The notes under the pieces are model-generated. The model was not told the origin of the DNA, made no database searches, and saw only the letters and a list, made by a program, of their open reading frames with translations. A program made the position numbers and the translations under genes. Source: Tamaricihabitans halophyticus (GTDB lineage: Bacteria > Actinomycetota > Actinomycetes > Mycobacteriales > Pseudonocardiaceae). Taken from it: a stretch of DNA of 64,000 bases. This document shows positions 53,699 to 62,621 of the stretch, in pieces; the first letter of the stretch is position 1, and each line of letters begins with the position of its first letter. The stretch spans positions 496,001-560,000 of the forward strand of contig NZ_SLXQ01000001.1 in NCBI RefSeq assembly GCF_004340875.1, written 5' to 3'.

Positions 53699-53784
53699 GC
53701 TCCGCGACCGCGTTCCGCAGAGAAGACAGCGAGCGGGCAGACCGCCGGGCTACCCTTGATCGCAACCTTTAGGCATCTTGCGGT
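53699..53784. repeat. Dispersed composite intergenic repeat, copy 7
   Basis: A degenerate companion unit (CGCTCCGCGACCGCGTTCCG, from 53699) and a hairpin unit with arms GCAA/TTGC and a CTTTAGGCATC centre (53759-53784) lie between convergent genes. The hairpin unit contains the TAA stop of the SMP-30 gene and encodes its last residues. Confidence 0.7.
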
Positions 53785-54638
53785 GACCAGTTGGGAGCGG
53801 GCCGACCGGGAACACCGGGGTGCAGCCGCAGCACGCGGCCGGCGAGCGGCTGTTGGCCGCGCTGGTCCTCCGGCACCAGCTCCAGCGAGGTCGTCACGAA
53901 CAGGTCGGTCAGGCCCGGCCCACCGAAGGCGCAACTGGTTGGCGCGGATACCGGTACGGCGTGTACCGCATCGAGCGTGCCATCCGGCGCGTACCGGTGC
54001 ACCGCACCCGCGCGCACCAGGACGACCCACACGTAGCCGTCGGCGTCGACGGTCAGCCCATCCGGCCGACCAACCTGCTTGGTGAGATCCACGAACACCC
54101 GGCCGGGAGTACGCAGGTGACCGGTTTCCAGCTCGTAGTCATAGGCGCGCACGCACCCGCTGGGCGTATCCGCGTGATACATGGTGCCGCCGTCCGGGCT
54201 CCAGCCGAGCCCGTTGGATACCGTCAGCCCGGTGAGCACTGGGGTCAGCTCGGTACCGTCCAACCGGTAGAGGGCAGCGGTACCAGGAGCCCGCTCGGTG
54301 TGCATGGTCCCCACGAACAGCCGCCCTCGCGGATCACATTTCCCATCGTTGAACCGGATCAACGGGTCGGCCGGGATGGCGGCCACGACCTCCTCAACTC
54401 CCGATCCGTCTACAAGCGACAGTTTGTGTTGCCTGGCGACCAGCAGCCGCCCATGCTCCGAGGGCACCACCATACTGACCGGCCCGCCAAGCCGTAACGT
54501 CTTGGTACGCCCGGAATCCGGGTCGCTCCGGTGCACCTCGCCTGCCGAGATATCCACCCACAGCAGGGTTCCGGTCGCGGCGTCCCAGTGCGGTCCCTCG
54601 CCAAGCGAGGCGGTCGTCTCGGCCAGTGCCTCGACCAT
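53769..54638 (-). CDS. SMP-30/gluconolactonase family protein
   Basis: A 289-residue six-bladed beta-propeller lactonase. Landmarks are the metal ligand Glu in SLGEGPHWD, RFNDGKCDPRGRLFVGTM, VSNGLGWSPDG and GRPDGLTVDADGYVWV with the metal-binding Asn and Asp residues. It would open a sugar lactone such as galactonolactone. The ATG at 54638 has GGGAGA upstream. It is the third gene of a sugar-acid cluster, 20 bases after the dehydratase. Its last residues (PQDA) and TAA stop are encoded by the dispersed repeat. Confidence 0.9.
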   Translation of the reverse strand: MVEALAETTASLGEGPHWDAATGTLLWVDISAGEVHRSDPDSGRTKTLRLGGPVSMVVPSEHGRLLVARQHKLSLVDGSGVEEVVAAIPADPLIRFNDGKCDPRGRLFVGTMHTERAPGTAALYRLDGTELTPVLTGLTVSNGLGWSPDGGTMYHADTPSGCVRAYDYELETGHLRTPGRVFVDLTKQVGRPDGLTVDADGYVWVVLVRAGAVHRYAPDGTLDAVHAVPVSAPTSCAFGGPGLTDLFVTTSLELVPEDQRGQQPLAGRVLRLHPGVPGRPAPNWSPQDA

Positions 54639-54657
54639 GCGGAATCTCCCTGTTCGT

Positions 54658-55824
54658 TCACCATTCGGCGTATCGGCCGTCCGGATGCCGCCAGTTCGGA
54701 TCCGGCAGCCACCATTCGCCGGCACGCTCCTGCACTACGCGTTCATCGAGGTCGATTCCCAGCCCAGCACCGCCCGGCACCGGCAAGCTACCAGCGTGCG
54801 GGGTCAGCGGCGCCGGATCAACCAGATAGTCGTGCATCTCCGCGCTTGGCAACCCGGCGTAACCTCGGTTGTAGTGCAACCCGAGGCTCTGCTCCTGGAT
54901 CAACACATTGCCCGCGCAGCTGGCCACCTGTAGCGAAGCGGCCAGCGAGACCGGACCGTTCGGACAGTGCGGCGCCACCGCGACATCATAGGCCTCGGCC
55001 ATCCGGCAGATCTTCTCCAACTCGAACAGACCGGTAAGCGAAACGTCCGGCTGCACGATGTCCACGACTCTGGATTCCAGCAGCCGCTTGAACTCCCAGC
55101 GATTGTGCAGCCGCTCACCCGTCGCGATCGGCGTGCCCCCCGCCGCCGTGGCAAGCACGTGCAGCGCGTCCTCGTGCCCGGGCGCCAGCGGCTCCTCCAC
55201 CCACATCAGACCAAACTGCGTAAGCTCGGCGAGCAACGCCTTGGCCATCGCCCGGTGCACCCTGCCATGAAAATCCAGTGCGATGCGCAACTCGGCACCG
55301 AACTCCGCGCGCACCGAAGCTACCCGCGCCACCACATCGTCGATCTTTGCATGATCGTCCACATAGTCCAGTTCGGCGGTCGCATTCATCTTCACCACGC
55401 GGAAACCCTGCTCGACGCGAGCGCGGGCACCGTCGAGCACATCGGCCGGCCGGTCGCCGCCGATCCAGGCATACAGCGGCACGGTGTCGCGCACCGGACC
55501 GCCGAGGAACTCGTGAACCGGCAGGCCGTGCGCTTTGCCCTTGAGATCCCACAGCGCCTGCTCGATCGCCGCAGCGGCAGTGGCGAGCACCGGACCACCG
55601 CGAAAGAACCCGTCCCGCCACATCCGCTGCCAGGCGTCTTCGATCCGGTTCGCAGGTGCGCCAACTAGATTGCGTGCCAGGTCGTCCACGGCACCGAGTA
55701 CCGCACCCGGCCGTTTCGCCACGATCGCCTCGCCCCAGCCAACCGCACCGGTGGTGCTGGCCACCCGGACGAAGATCCACCGGGGCGGTACCCGGAACCC
55801 GGTTATCTCCGCGATCTCGGTCAT
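54658..55824 (-). CDS. Enolase-superfamily sugar-acid dehydratase, galactonate dehydratase-like
   Basis: A 388-residue mandelate racemase/muconate cycloisomerase-type protein. The cap domain is followed by the barrel with VVKMNA, metal ligands Asp in ALDFHGRVH, Glu in WVEEPL and Glu in IATGERLHNRWE, and the catalytic His of VAPHCPNGPVSLAAS. The DFHG and APHCP pattern is that of D-galactonate dehydratases, which give 2-keto-3-deoxygalactonate. The ATG overlaps the SDR stop (ATGA). No keto-deoxy-sugar-acid kinase or aldolase is next to it, so the pathway is incomplete here. Confidence 0.88.
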   Translation of the reverse strand: MTEIAEITGFRVPPRWIFVRVASTTGAVGWGEAIVAKRPGAVLGAVDDLARNLVGAPANRIEDAWQRMWRDGFFRGGPVLATAAAAIEQALWDLKGKAHGLPVHEFLGGPVRDTVPLYAWIGGDRPADVLDGARARVEQGFRVVKMNATAELDYVDDHAKIDDVVARVASVRAEFGAELRIALDFHGRVHRAMAKALLAELTQFGLMWVEEPLAPGHEDALHVLATAAGGTPIATGERLHNRWEFKRLLESRVVDIVQPDVSLTGLFELEKICRMAEAYDVAVAPHCPNGPVSLAASLQVASCAGNVLIQEQSLGLHYNRGYAGLPSAEMHDYLVDPAPLTPHAGSLPVPGGAGLGIDLDERVVQERAGEWWLPDPNWRHPDGRYAEW

Positions 55825-56606
55825 TCCGCTTCCACCACATGGCTGACCCCGAGCGGGTCCGGTCGCCGGCTCAACCGCCGACCACCGTCCACTGGCAACA
55901 CCGCACCGGTCATGAACGAGGCCGCGTCCGAGGCAAGGAAAGCCACCACTTCGGCCACTTCCTCGGGCAAGCCAGCCCTGCCGAGCAATGTGGGCGGCTG
56001 CCCCGCCTCGCCCCACATCGCACCGTCCAATGTGTTCCGTACGGACGGCGTGTTCACCACCCCGGGCGCCACCGAGTTGACGCGGATACCCAGTGGCCCA
56101 AGCTCGACAGCCAGCGCGCAGGTCGCCGCATGCACCGCTCCCTTGCTCGTCACGTATGGCCCGTAACCAGGCACCGGCAGGCTTTCCTGCAGGCTGTCCA
56201 CGTTCACGATGGTTCCCTGCCGGCCAGCCGCGCGCAGCCCCACGGCCGCGGCCCTGGACAGCATGCCCAGCGCGACCACGTTGACCCGCAACACCCGTTC
56301 CCAGTCGTCGAAACCAGCGCCGAAGAAACCGCCCTTCGGCGGATAGCTGGCCGCACAGTTCACCAGCACATCGGTGACCGGCCCGGTTTCCAACCGGCCG
56401 CACAGCAGTTCCAGCGCTGCCCGGTCCGCGAGATCCGCGACTACCGGTTCCACCGAGGCGGCATCCTGCGCCAGCTCGGTAACCCGCTGGTCGCGATCCA
56501 CCGCGATCACCCGCGCGCCGCGCGCGACGAAGAGCCCACAGATGGCCGCGCCGATGCCGGAAGCCGCGCCGGTCACCAGTACCGTCCGGTCGCTGAAGGT
56601 CGTCAA
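55821..56606 (-). CDS. Short-chain dehydrogenase, probable sugar dehydrogenase
   Basis: A 261-residue NAD-dependent oxidoreductase. Cofactor motif TGAASGIG at residues 12-19, IAVDRD after strand two (Asp favours NAD), LVNCAASYPP, Ser in NVDSLQESLP and YxxxK as YVTSK. The C-terminal VDGGRRLSR is typical. It heads the operon SDR-dehydratase-lactonase, so oxidation of an aldose to its lactone is the likely first step. The TTG at 56606 is chosen because GGAAGGGAG lies six bases upstream. Confidence 0.88.
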   Translation of the reverse strand: MTTFSDRTVLVTGAASGIGAAICGLFVARGARVIAVDRDQRVTELAQDAASVEPVVADLADRAALELLCGRLETGPVTDVLVNCAASYPPKGGFFGAGFDDWERVLRVNVVALGMLSRAAAVGLRAAGRQGTIVNVDSLQESLPVPGYGPYVTSKGAVHAATCALAVELGPLGIRVNSVAPGVVNTPSVRNTLDGAMWGEAGQPPTLLGRAGLPEEVAEVVAFLASDAASFMTGAVLPVDGGRRLSRRPDPLGVSHVVEAE

Positions 56607-56638
56607 TCCGGCTCCCTTCCGCACGCGGCTACCGGACG

Positions 56639-57271
56639 CTAGGGGGTAACCGCCACGCTGATACCCAACCCGATCAGCGTGCCACCCAGCACCCGATCGA
56701 GCCACCTACGCACCACCGGCTTGCGCAGAAAACCGGTGACGGCATGGGAAATCAACGCGATCAGCAGCAACCAGGCGATCGCGACCAGGTTCTCGATCAG
56801 GCACAGCAACAGGGCGAACGGGACGAACGGCTGATCGGCAGGGACGAACTGGGGCAGCACCGCGAGGTAGAACAACCCCACTTGCGGATTCAACACATCG
56901 CAGGTGAAACCGATCAGAAAGGCCTGCCGGCGGCTGAGCCGGTCCCCCTGCCCATCGGCGGATTCGGGCACCGCGGCTGCCGCCTTGCCCCTGATCTGCG
57001 CGATAAGCGTGCGCGCGCCGAGCAACACGAGATAAGCCGCACCGGCGTACTTGATTGCCTGGAACAGTACGGCCGACTGCGCGAGCACCGTCGCGATACC
57101 CAGCACGGCAGCGATTCCCCAGAACAGCCCGCCGCATACCGCGCCGCAGGCGGTGGCCACGCCGGCGGCTCGCCCGCCGCGCGCGGTGCTGCGCACCACC
57201 AGCACCGAGTCCGGCCCGGGAGTGATGCTGAGCAGGATCGCGAGGACGAGGAAAGCCAGGAGTTCCGCCAT
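56639..57271 (-). CDS. LysE/RhtB-family amino acid exporter
   Basis: A 210-residue membrane protein with about six helices. The family signature is at the start (LLSITPGPDSVLVVRSTARG) and again in the middle (GFTCDVLNPQVGLFYLAVLP). Such proteins export amino acids or related metabolites. It is encoded 32 bases upstream of the SDR gene on the same strand and may lead that operon, but a link with sugar acids is not obvious. Its upstream region (57272-57406) holds an inverted pair TTGATTGG (57293) and CCAATCAA (57371). Confidence 0.9.
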   Translation of the reverse strand: MAELLAFLVLAILLSITPGPDSVLVVRSTARGGRAAGVATACGAVCGGLFWGIAAVLGIATVLAQSAVLFQAIKYAGAAYLVLLGARTLIAQIRGKAAAAVPESADGQGDRLSRRQAFLIGFTCDVLNPQVGLFYLAVLPQFVPADQPFVPFALLLCLIENLVAIAWLLLIALISHAVTGFLRKPVVRRWLDRVLGGTLIGLGISVAVTP

Positions 57272-57406
57272 CCTGGCAGCATACTTATGCGCTTGATTGG
57301 ATGTCTATGCATTAATCGGCGCGGGACATCAACAAGCCCGCGTGCTATCGGGCATAACGGGATAAATCAACCAATCAAGAAGGTCGCGCCGCCGCGCAGA
57401 CCTGGA

Positions 57407-57973
57407 TCACAGGGCGCGCAGGCCGCTCAGCACGCGTTCCATGAACTCGAGGGAAGGGCCGTCCCCGACAAGCACGCCGGATTCATGCACCTGGACCAGG
57501 CCGATATTGGCCATATCCGCAAGCAGTACCTTGGCCACGCCAAGGGGCAGGGCCAGATGCGCGGCGACTTCGGCCACCGACCTGGGGCGGTCACAGAGCT
57601 CACAGATGGACCGATGTTCGGTGACCGCCGCCCCGCGATAGCTGCGCCCCTGGTCGGTAGTGGAGATCAGTGTCTCGATGGCCAGGTCGTAGTCCGCCCT
57701 GGTCCGCCCGCCAGTACGGGCATAGGGCCGGACCAGCGAGCGACGCTTGTTCGCCGCCGGCTGCGCCGTATGCGCCGAGCCAGCTGTGGCCTGTTGTGGC
57801 GCGGGAGGCTCCTCGGCGCGGGGCGTCGGCGCGTTGTCCGTACTCTCGAACAGCCACTCGCGCGTCGAGCTGATGTCGAAGCGGTGCGGCTGATCGAGGC
57901 CATCTCGCTCGACCGCCCGGTGCCACGCGTCCCAGCGTTCCTGCTGGTCGTCACCGTTGTGCATGCCCGTCAT
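57407..57973 (-). CDS. DUF742 protein of a conservon (CvnC-like)
   Basis: A 188-residue cytoplasmic protein. The N-terminal 80 residues are variable and Ala/Pro-rich. The DUF742 winged-helix-like domain follows: SLVRPYARTGGRTRADYDLA, ICELCDRPRSVAEVAAHLAL, LADMANIGLVQVH. In conservons of Streptomyces and relatives this is the third gene, after the sensor and the roadblock protein. The ATG at 57973 has GAGG six bases upstream and lies 15 bases after the roadblock stop. The fourth conservon gene, a small GTPase, does not follow: a 135-base gap and then LysE come next. Confidence 0.88.
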   Translation of the reverse strand: MTGMHNGDDQQERWDAWHRAVERDGLDQPHRFDISSTREWLFESTDNAPTPRAEEPPAPQQATAGSAHTAQPAANKRRSLVRPYARTGGRTRADYDLAIETLISTTDQGRSYRGAAVTEHRSICELCDRPRSVAEVAAHLALPLGVAKVLLADMANIGLVQVHESGVLVGDGPSLEFMERVLSGLRAL

Positions 57974-57988
57974 CGCTGCCTCACGCGG

Positions 57989-58411
57989 TTACCCGCGAAC
58001 ACCACCTTGAAGCTGAGCACGGAGCTCGGGCGTGATCTGCTGCCCGACGCGCTCAACAAGCAAGGTCATCTCGTATGCCACCAGACCGATATCGCAATTC
58101 GGTGCGGCAAGCACGGCGAGGCAGGAGCCATCGCTCACGGACATCAGGAACAGGTAGCCACGTTCCATCTCGACCACGGTCTGGTTGACCGAACCGGCTT
58201 CAAAGCAGCGGGCGGCACCCTGGGTAAGGCTGACCAGCCCGGAGGCCACCGCGGAAAGTTGCTCCGCGCGGTCCTGCGGCAATCCTTCGGAACCGGCGAG
58301 CAACAACCCATCGGCCGAGACCACGACCGAGTGGGCGACACCGGGCACCCGTCGGACAAAGTCGGTGATCAACCAACCAAACCCGCCGGAAGGTCCCACG
58401 GACGCTGTCAC
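57989..58411 (-). CDS. Roadblock/LC7 domain protein of a conservon (CvnB-like)
   Basis: A 140-residue protein that is a single roadblock/LC7 fold: FGWLITDFVRRVPGVAHSVV, SADGLLLAGSEGL, VSLTQGAARCFEAGSVNQTV, EMERGYLFLMSVSDGSCLAV. In conservons this MglB-like subunit is thought to act on the partner GTPase. The GTG at 58411 has GAGGAGG upstream; an ATG six codons earlier is possible. It lies 39 bases after the sensor gene. Confidence 0.9.
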   Translation of the reverse strand: MTASVGPSGGFGWLITDFVRRVPGVAHSVVVSADGLLLAGSEGLPQDRAEQLSAVASGLVSLTQGAARCFEAGSVNQTVVEMERGYLFLMSVSDGSCLAVLAAPNCDIGLVAYEMTLLVERVGQQITPELRAQLQGGVRG

Positions 58412-58450
58412 TGTCCCTCCTCGTTCCATCCGTCCGGGCGCATGACCCGG

Positions 58451-61297
58451 TCACTCACCATTGTGCTGCGGCTCGGCAACGTCACTCTGGAGCGCATGTC
58501 GTCCGCGCCGGACGCCTTGTTGCAGGCTACTCATCCGGCCCCTGGTGGCCTCGGCACTTCGTGGCATGGCCGGCTTCGGCTCCTGCGTCGTAGCCGAACC
58601 TGGCACCAACCGCTCCTTCGGTATCCGCTTCGGCAGCCCCGCGGCGGTGTGCGTGGGAGCGGATCGCTCTCCCGAGAGCACCTCGGCGGCCTGCCAACCG
58701 GCATCGGCCGGAGTATGCCATTGGCTGGTCGCCGCGTCGCCGTTCCGGGTAAGACTTTGTTCCTCCGGGGCGGAATCCGCGCCGTTTGTCGTAGCGCTGC
58801 TGAACCACTGCGACAGAACGGCCTCATAGATCGGCATCCGTACGGTCGGCGCTTCCTCATCCAATGGGCTGAGTGGCGCATCGTCGTTTTGCTGAGCCGC
58901 ACCGAACAGATCGCTCGACGACGGGGCGACCGGTTGGCGGGCCGGCGGCGTACCAGGGTTCGGCGCGACCGGCCCGGTAGGCGCAGGCGGCGCCGGATCC
59001 TGGGGTTGACCAGCGGGCGGAGGCGCCGTGGCCGGCCCAGTAGGCGCACCGGGAGTACGCGGTTTCCTTACCGGTAGCGGCGGCCCGCTGACCGGCTCGG
59101 CGGGCGCCGCGCCCGGTTCGACCGCGCCGAGTTCCGCCGCTCCATTCAGCGGCGCGGATCCGGTGACCGTCGGCTGCGGTGGCGCTGGTTGCGGCTCCGG
59201 TTTCGGCTGCTCTGCCTTTGGCCGGGCAGTCTCGATCACCATGTCGCTGATCAGCTCCGGCGGCACCAGCACGCCCGCGGTGACCCCACCGTTGTCGTTC
59301 TTGCGCAGCCGAACCCGGATCTGGTGCCGCTGGGCCAGCCGGCCAACCACGTACAACCCCATCCGGCGGGCGACCGAAACGTCCACCTCCGGCGGGTGGG
59401 CAAGCCGGTCGTTGGTGGCCGCGATATCCGCGTCGGTCATCCCGACGCCCCGGTCCGAGATCTCCAGCCGCAGACCACCGGTGCGGGTGCTCATGGTGTC
59501 CACGCTGACCTTCGTCTGCGGATCGGAGAACGCGGTCGCGTTGTCCAACAACTCGGAGATCACGTGCACCACGTCGTTGACCGCGTTGCCCGCGATCAGT
59601 CGTTGTGGCGTCGGGGCCACCTCGATCCGCGCGTACTGCTCGATCTCCGATACGGCCGCGCCAATCACCTCGGAGACCGCGATCGGCTCGGTGACCTGCC
59701 TGCCCAGATCACTGCCGGCGAGAACGAGCAGGTTCTCGCTGTTCCGGCGCATTCTGGTGGCCATATGGTCCAGTTCGAACAGGCTGGCCAGCTGGTCTGG
59801 ATCCTGCTCGTCGGACTCCATCCGGTCGAGCACGCCGAGCTGACGCTCCACGAGCGCCTGACTACGCCGCGAGAGGTTCACGAACATCGCGTTCACGTTG
59901 TCCCGCAGTAGCGCCTGTTGCGCGGCCTGCCGGACGGCCTCCGCGTGCACCGCGTCGAACGCGCGCGCCACCTGGCCGACCTCTTCGCCGGAGTGTACCG
60001 GCACCGGCTCGGGGGCGGTGGCCGCCCTGCGCGCCGGCTCGGGGGCAGCCAGGATCTCCTCCACCTCCTCGGGCATCCGATACTCCGCGATCTCCAGCGC
60101 GGTGTTGCGCAGCACCCGCAGCGGGCGCAGCAACGAGCGCGCCACCAGCAGCGCCAGCAGGAAAGCGGCCAGCACTACCCCGCCGGTAATCGCGGTGTCC
60201 CGGATCACCGACTCCCGCGCCTGGCTGACCAGTGACTCGGCGTACTCCTGCGTCATCCGCTGCATACCCTCGTGCACCTCGTTGATGCGGTTGAGGGTGT
60301 AAGTGGCGGAGTTGTCCCAGATACCGGTGTCCAACTGGCCGCCACGCAGTGGGCGGTCCGTTTCCGCGAACGCGATTGCCGATGCCTCGATACCGCCACT
60401 GATATCGATCAGCGAGCCCATCACCGTATCGTCATACATTCGCTGCTGCTGGCCGGTGGCGAACTTGCGGAAGTCGCTGACCGCGGCGTCGAACTCGGCG
60501 TCCGCGGCATAAAGACTGCGGAGTTCCGATGCCAACATCGACTCGCGTTCCAGCGCGGTAAGCAGCAGTGCCCGCTTTCGGGACTGCTGTTCGGCGGCTA
60601 GTGCCAAGGCATTGCTGGCGAGCAAGTAACGGGACACTTCGGGCTGTTCCGCTTCGGCGACGAGTTGATCATTTGTATCGTGCACGCCTTGGACGAGTTG
60701 GTTATACGACCGCATAATCGCCTCTGCGGGGTAACTCGTACTGTCCACCGTGGAACGAAGCGCGGTCAATCGGTCAAACCGTGCACTAACTTCGCGGAAC
60801 TGGTTAGCCGCCGTTTCGGATAGTTCGGAGTCAGCGGCCTCCCGCTGGCCGTGAAATCCGGTAACCGCGGTGTCCACTTTCGTACGCTGCTGCTGCAGTT
60901 CGGACTCGCCGCCGGAACGCGGCATGGATACGAACCACACCGTCAGATCACGTTCCCGCTGCAACTCGTGCACCGCGTTTGCCGCGCTCGTCTCGAGCTG
61001 CACCTGAGCATCCAACTCGGACAACCGGCCGGCCTCGGCAAGATCACCCTGCACCCGTAGTCCGACGAACGCCAGCACGGCAACCAGTGGGATCAGCAGT
61101 ACTACGAACAGTTTGGTGCGCAGCCGCCAATTGCGCAGCCGCCAGCGCCCACCAACCTGTGGGGCATCGTCGGACGATCGGCCCGCCGCAAGGGTTTCGT
61201 TACTGTCCGCACTGGACAGATAGCCACTTTCAGGCGAAACCGTTTCTCGCGAGCCCTGACCGGTCGACTGGTCTGCCGCGCCTTTTCGACGGATCAC
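58451..61297 (-). CDS. Nitrate/nitrite-sensing type histidine kinase of a conservon (CvnA-like)
   Basis: A 948-residue membrane sensor. After a hydrophilic start, a membrane helix (LFVVLLIPLVAVLAFVGL, near residue 63) precedes an extracellular NIT domain of helices (about 90-355), a second helix (GGVVLAAFLLALLVARSLL), a HAMP-like stretch, and an ATPase domain with HVISELLDNATAFSDP and DRGVGMTDADI (about 580-690). There is no obvious phosphoacceptor His box, as usual for CvnA. A Pro/Ala-rich cytoplasmic tail of 240 residues follows. The GTG start at 61297 is uncertain. It heads the conservon and faces a solute-binding lipoprotein gene. Confidence 0.88.
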   Translation of the reverse strand: MIRRKGAADQSTGQGSRETVSPESGYLSSADSNETLAAGRSSDDAPQVGGRWRLRNWRLRTKLFVVLLIPLVAVLAFVGLRVQGDLAEAGRLSELDAQVQLETSAANAVHELQRERDLTVWFVSMPRSGGESELQQQRTKVDTAVTGFHGQREAADSELSETAANQFREVSARFDRLTALRSTVDSTSYPAEAIMRSYNQLVQGVHDTNDQLVAEAEQPEVSRYLLASNALALAAEQQSRKRALLLTALERESMLASELRSLYAADAEFDAAVSDFRKFATGQQQRMYDDTVMGSLIDISGGIEASAIAFAETDRPLRGGQLDTGIWDNSATYTLNRINEVHEGMQRMTQEYAESLVSQARESVIRDTAITGGVVLAAFLLALLVARSLLRPLRVLRNTALEIAEYRMPEEVEEILAAPEPARRAATAPEPVPVHSGEEVGQVARAFDAVHAEAVRQAAQQALLRDNVNAMFVNLSRRSQALVERQLGVLDRMESDEQDPDQLASLFELDHMATRMRRNSENLLVLAGSDLGRQVTEPIAVSEVIGAAVSEIEQYARIEVAPTPQRLIAGNAVNDVVHVISELLDNATAFSDPQTKVSVDTMSTRTGGLRLEISDRGVGMTDADIAATNDRLAHPPEVDVSVARRMGLYVVGRLAQRHQIRVRLRKNDNGGVTAGVLVPPELISDMVIETARPKAEQPKPEPQPAPPQPTVTGSAPLNGAAELGAVEPGAAPAEPVSGPPLPVRKPRTPGAPTGPATAPPPAGQPQDPAPPAPTGPVAPNPGTPPARQPVAPSSSDLFGAAQQNDDAPLSPLDEEAPTVRMPIYEAVLSQWFSSATTNGADSAPEEQSLTRNGDAATSQWHTPADAGWQAAEVLSGERSAPTHTAAGLPKRIPKERLVPGSATTQEPKPAMPRSAEATRGRMSSLQQGVRRGRHALQSDVAEPQHNGE

Positions 61298-61606
61298 CCT
61301 TGGATTTCCTCAGTTCGATGATTGCGTCAACGGTGTTATCAGTCATCCGGCCAACTGACCGAGAACCCGTCATCCTTTCGGCAGTATATCTGCAGGTCAA
61401 CAAACCGATAGGCCGAAGATCGACACCACCGAATTCGCTTTCGGCGACAAACCGAGCAAACTCACACGGCTTGTCCCCCGGTAGAGTAAGGCAGTCATCG
61501 GCGTACGAAAAGACCAGCTAACTTACCTGGAGTATGGCTCAGCCCACAGCGAGCACTCCAGATGGGTGATTACGATGTGCCGGTCCAACCCGCAAAGGAA
61601 CGCGAC
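61298..61606. other. Divergent regulatory region between conservon and lipoprotein genes
   Basis: These 309 bases hold no gene. Visible are a small palindrome GCAG-TATAT-CTGC at 61381-61393 and a 7-base-pair stem CTGGAGT/ACTCCAG at 61527-61561 that would lie in the leader of the lipoprotein gene. Both divergent promoters must be here; I cannot place them with confidence. Confidence 0.4.
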
Positions 61607-62581
61607 GTGCGCAGAATACGAAACACGGCGGCACTGACCCTGGCCGCACTGGTAACTACGGTGAGCATCAGTGCGTGCGATCTCTTCTCTGGCGATCCCT
61701 CGAATGAGGTACTCGGCCCGAGGGAATCCCTGCGAATCGCGGTGACAAGTGCGATCGACACGGCGGGACTACGGATCGGCGTCAAGGACGGTGTTTTCGA
61801 TCGCGCCGGGTTGGACATCGAGCTGGTCGAGCAACCAACCGAACAGGCGGCCATGGGCGCGCTCGATTCCGGTGATGCCGACCTCGCCTTCGGCAGCAAC
61901 ACGACGCTGTTGCGCGCCGCGCAGGACGGCGCGGAGCTGGAGCTGGAGGCCGAGGCCTACCAGGCACGGCCGTATACCGCGGCAATCGTCTCGATGCCAG
62001 GTAGTGGCTACGACGAACCGCAGGACAAGCCGCAACCCCGGATCGCGGTGGACACCTCGACCGATAACGCCCGGCTGAGCGTCAACTCGCTGCTTTCCGT
62101 CAACGGGGTCGATCCAGCCGGGGTCGATTTCGTACCGAGAGATCGTGGCGATATCGCCGAGGCGCTTACCTCGGGCGCGGTGGACGGCGCATGGCTCGCC
62201 GAGCCATACCTGACCAGCATCCAGCAGGAGCTCGGGGCGACCGTGGTGCTCGACGGGTCAAGCGGCGCCATGCAGGATTACCCCTTCTCCAGTTATGCGA
62301 CAAATCAGTCATTCGCAAATAAAAAGGGCGCGGTGCTCCAGCGATTCCGGCAGGCGCTCGGCGAAGCGCACAGCGCCACCACACCGACCAGGGTGCAGCA
62401 GGAGCTGCCTACCTTCGCCGAGGTCGACCCGGCCACGGCCGCGCTGGTGACCGTCGGCGAGTACCCGGCACAGTTCAACCAGGTCCGAGTACAGCGGGTG
62501 GCTGATCTGATGATGCAGTACGACCAGCTGCCTGATCGGCTGGACGTCTACGAGCTCACCCCAGCGCCGCTACGGTCCTGA
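61607..62581 (+). CDS. ABC solute-binding lipoprotein, NMT1/nitrate-taurine type
   Basis: A 324-residue extracellular binding protein. Signal LAALVTTVSISAC with the acylated Cys at residue 24. The mature part (LRIAVTSAIDTAGLRIGVKD, GLDIELVEQPTEQAAMGALD, DADLAFGSNTTLLRAAQ) is the fold that binds nitrate, sulfonates or thiamine precursors. GAVDGAWLAEPYLTSIQQEL is also typical. The GTG at 61607 has AAGGAA seven bases upstream. No permease or ATPase follows, so it is an orphan. Being divergent from a NIT-domain sensor, it may pass a ligand signal to that sensor, which is inference. Confidence 0.85.
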   Translation: MRRIRNTAALTLAALVTTVSISACDLFSGDPSNEVLGPRESLRIAVTSAIDTAGLRIGVKDGVFDRAGLDIELVEQPTEQAAMGALDSGDADLAFGSNTTLLRAAQDGAELELEAEAYQARPYTAAIVSMPGSGYDEPQDKPQPRIAVDTSTDNARLSVNSLLSVNGVDPAGVDFVPRDRGDIAEALTSGAVDGAWLAEPYLTSIQQELGATVVLDGSSGAMQDYPFSSYATNQSFANKKGAVLQRFRQALGEAHSATTPTRVQQELPTFAEVDPATAALVTVGEYPAQFNQVRVQRVADLMMQYDQLPDRLDVYELTPAPLRS

Positions 62582-62621
62582 TCGCCGAGCACCCGGCAGC
62601 GGCGTATAAATGGACGGGCGG

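Noticed and set aside
57272-57406. A remnant of the missing conservon GTPase gene after DUF742
   Set aside because: The 135 bases show no G1 or G3 GTP-binding motifs in any frame; only an inverted pair TTGATTGG/CCAATCAA is visible.
56744-59077. A very long open frame on the plus strand opposite the LysE, DUF742 and roadblock genes
   Set aside because: It is the mirror of high-GC coding sequence on the minus strand, is rich in Arg, His and Gln with no recognisable domain, and conflicts with four well-supported genes.
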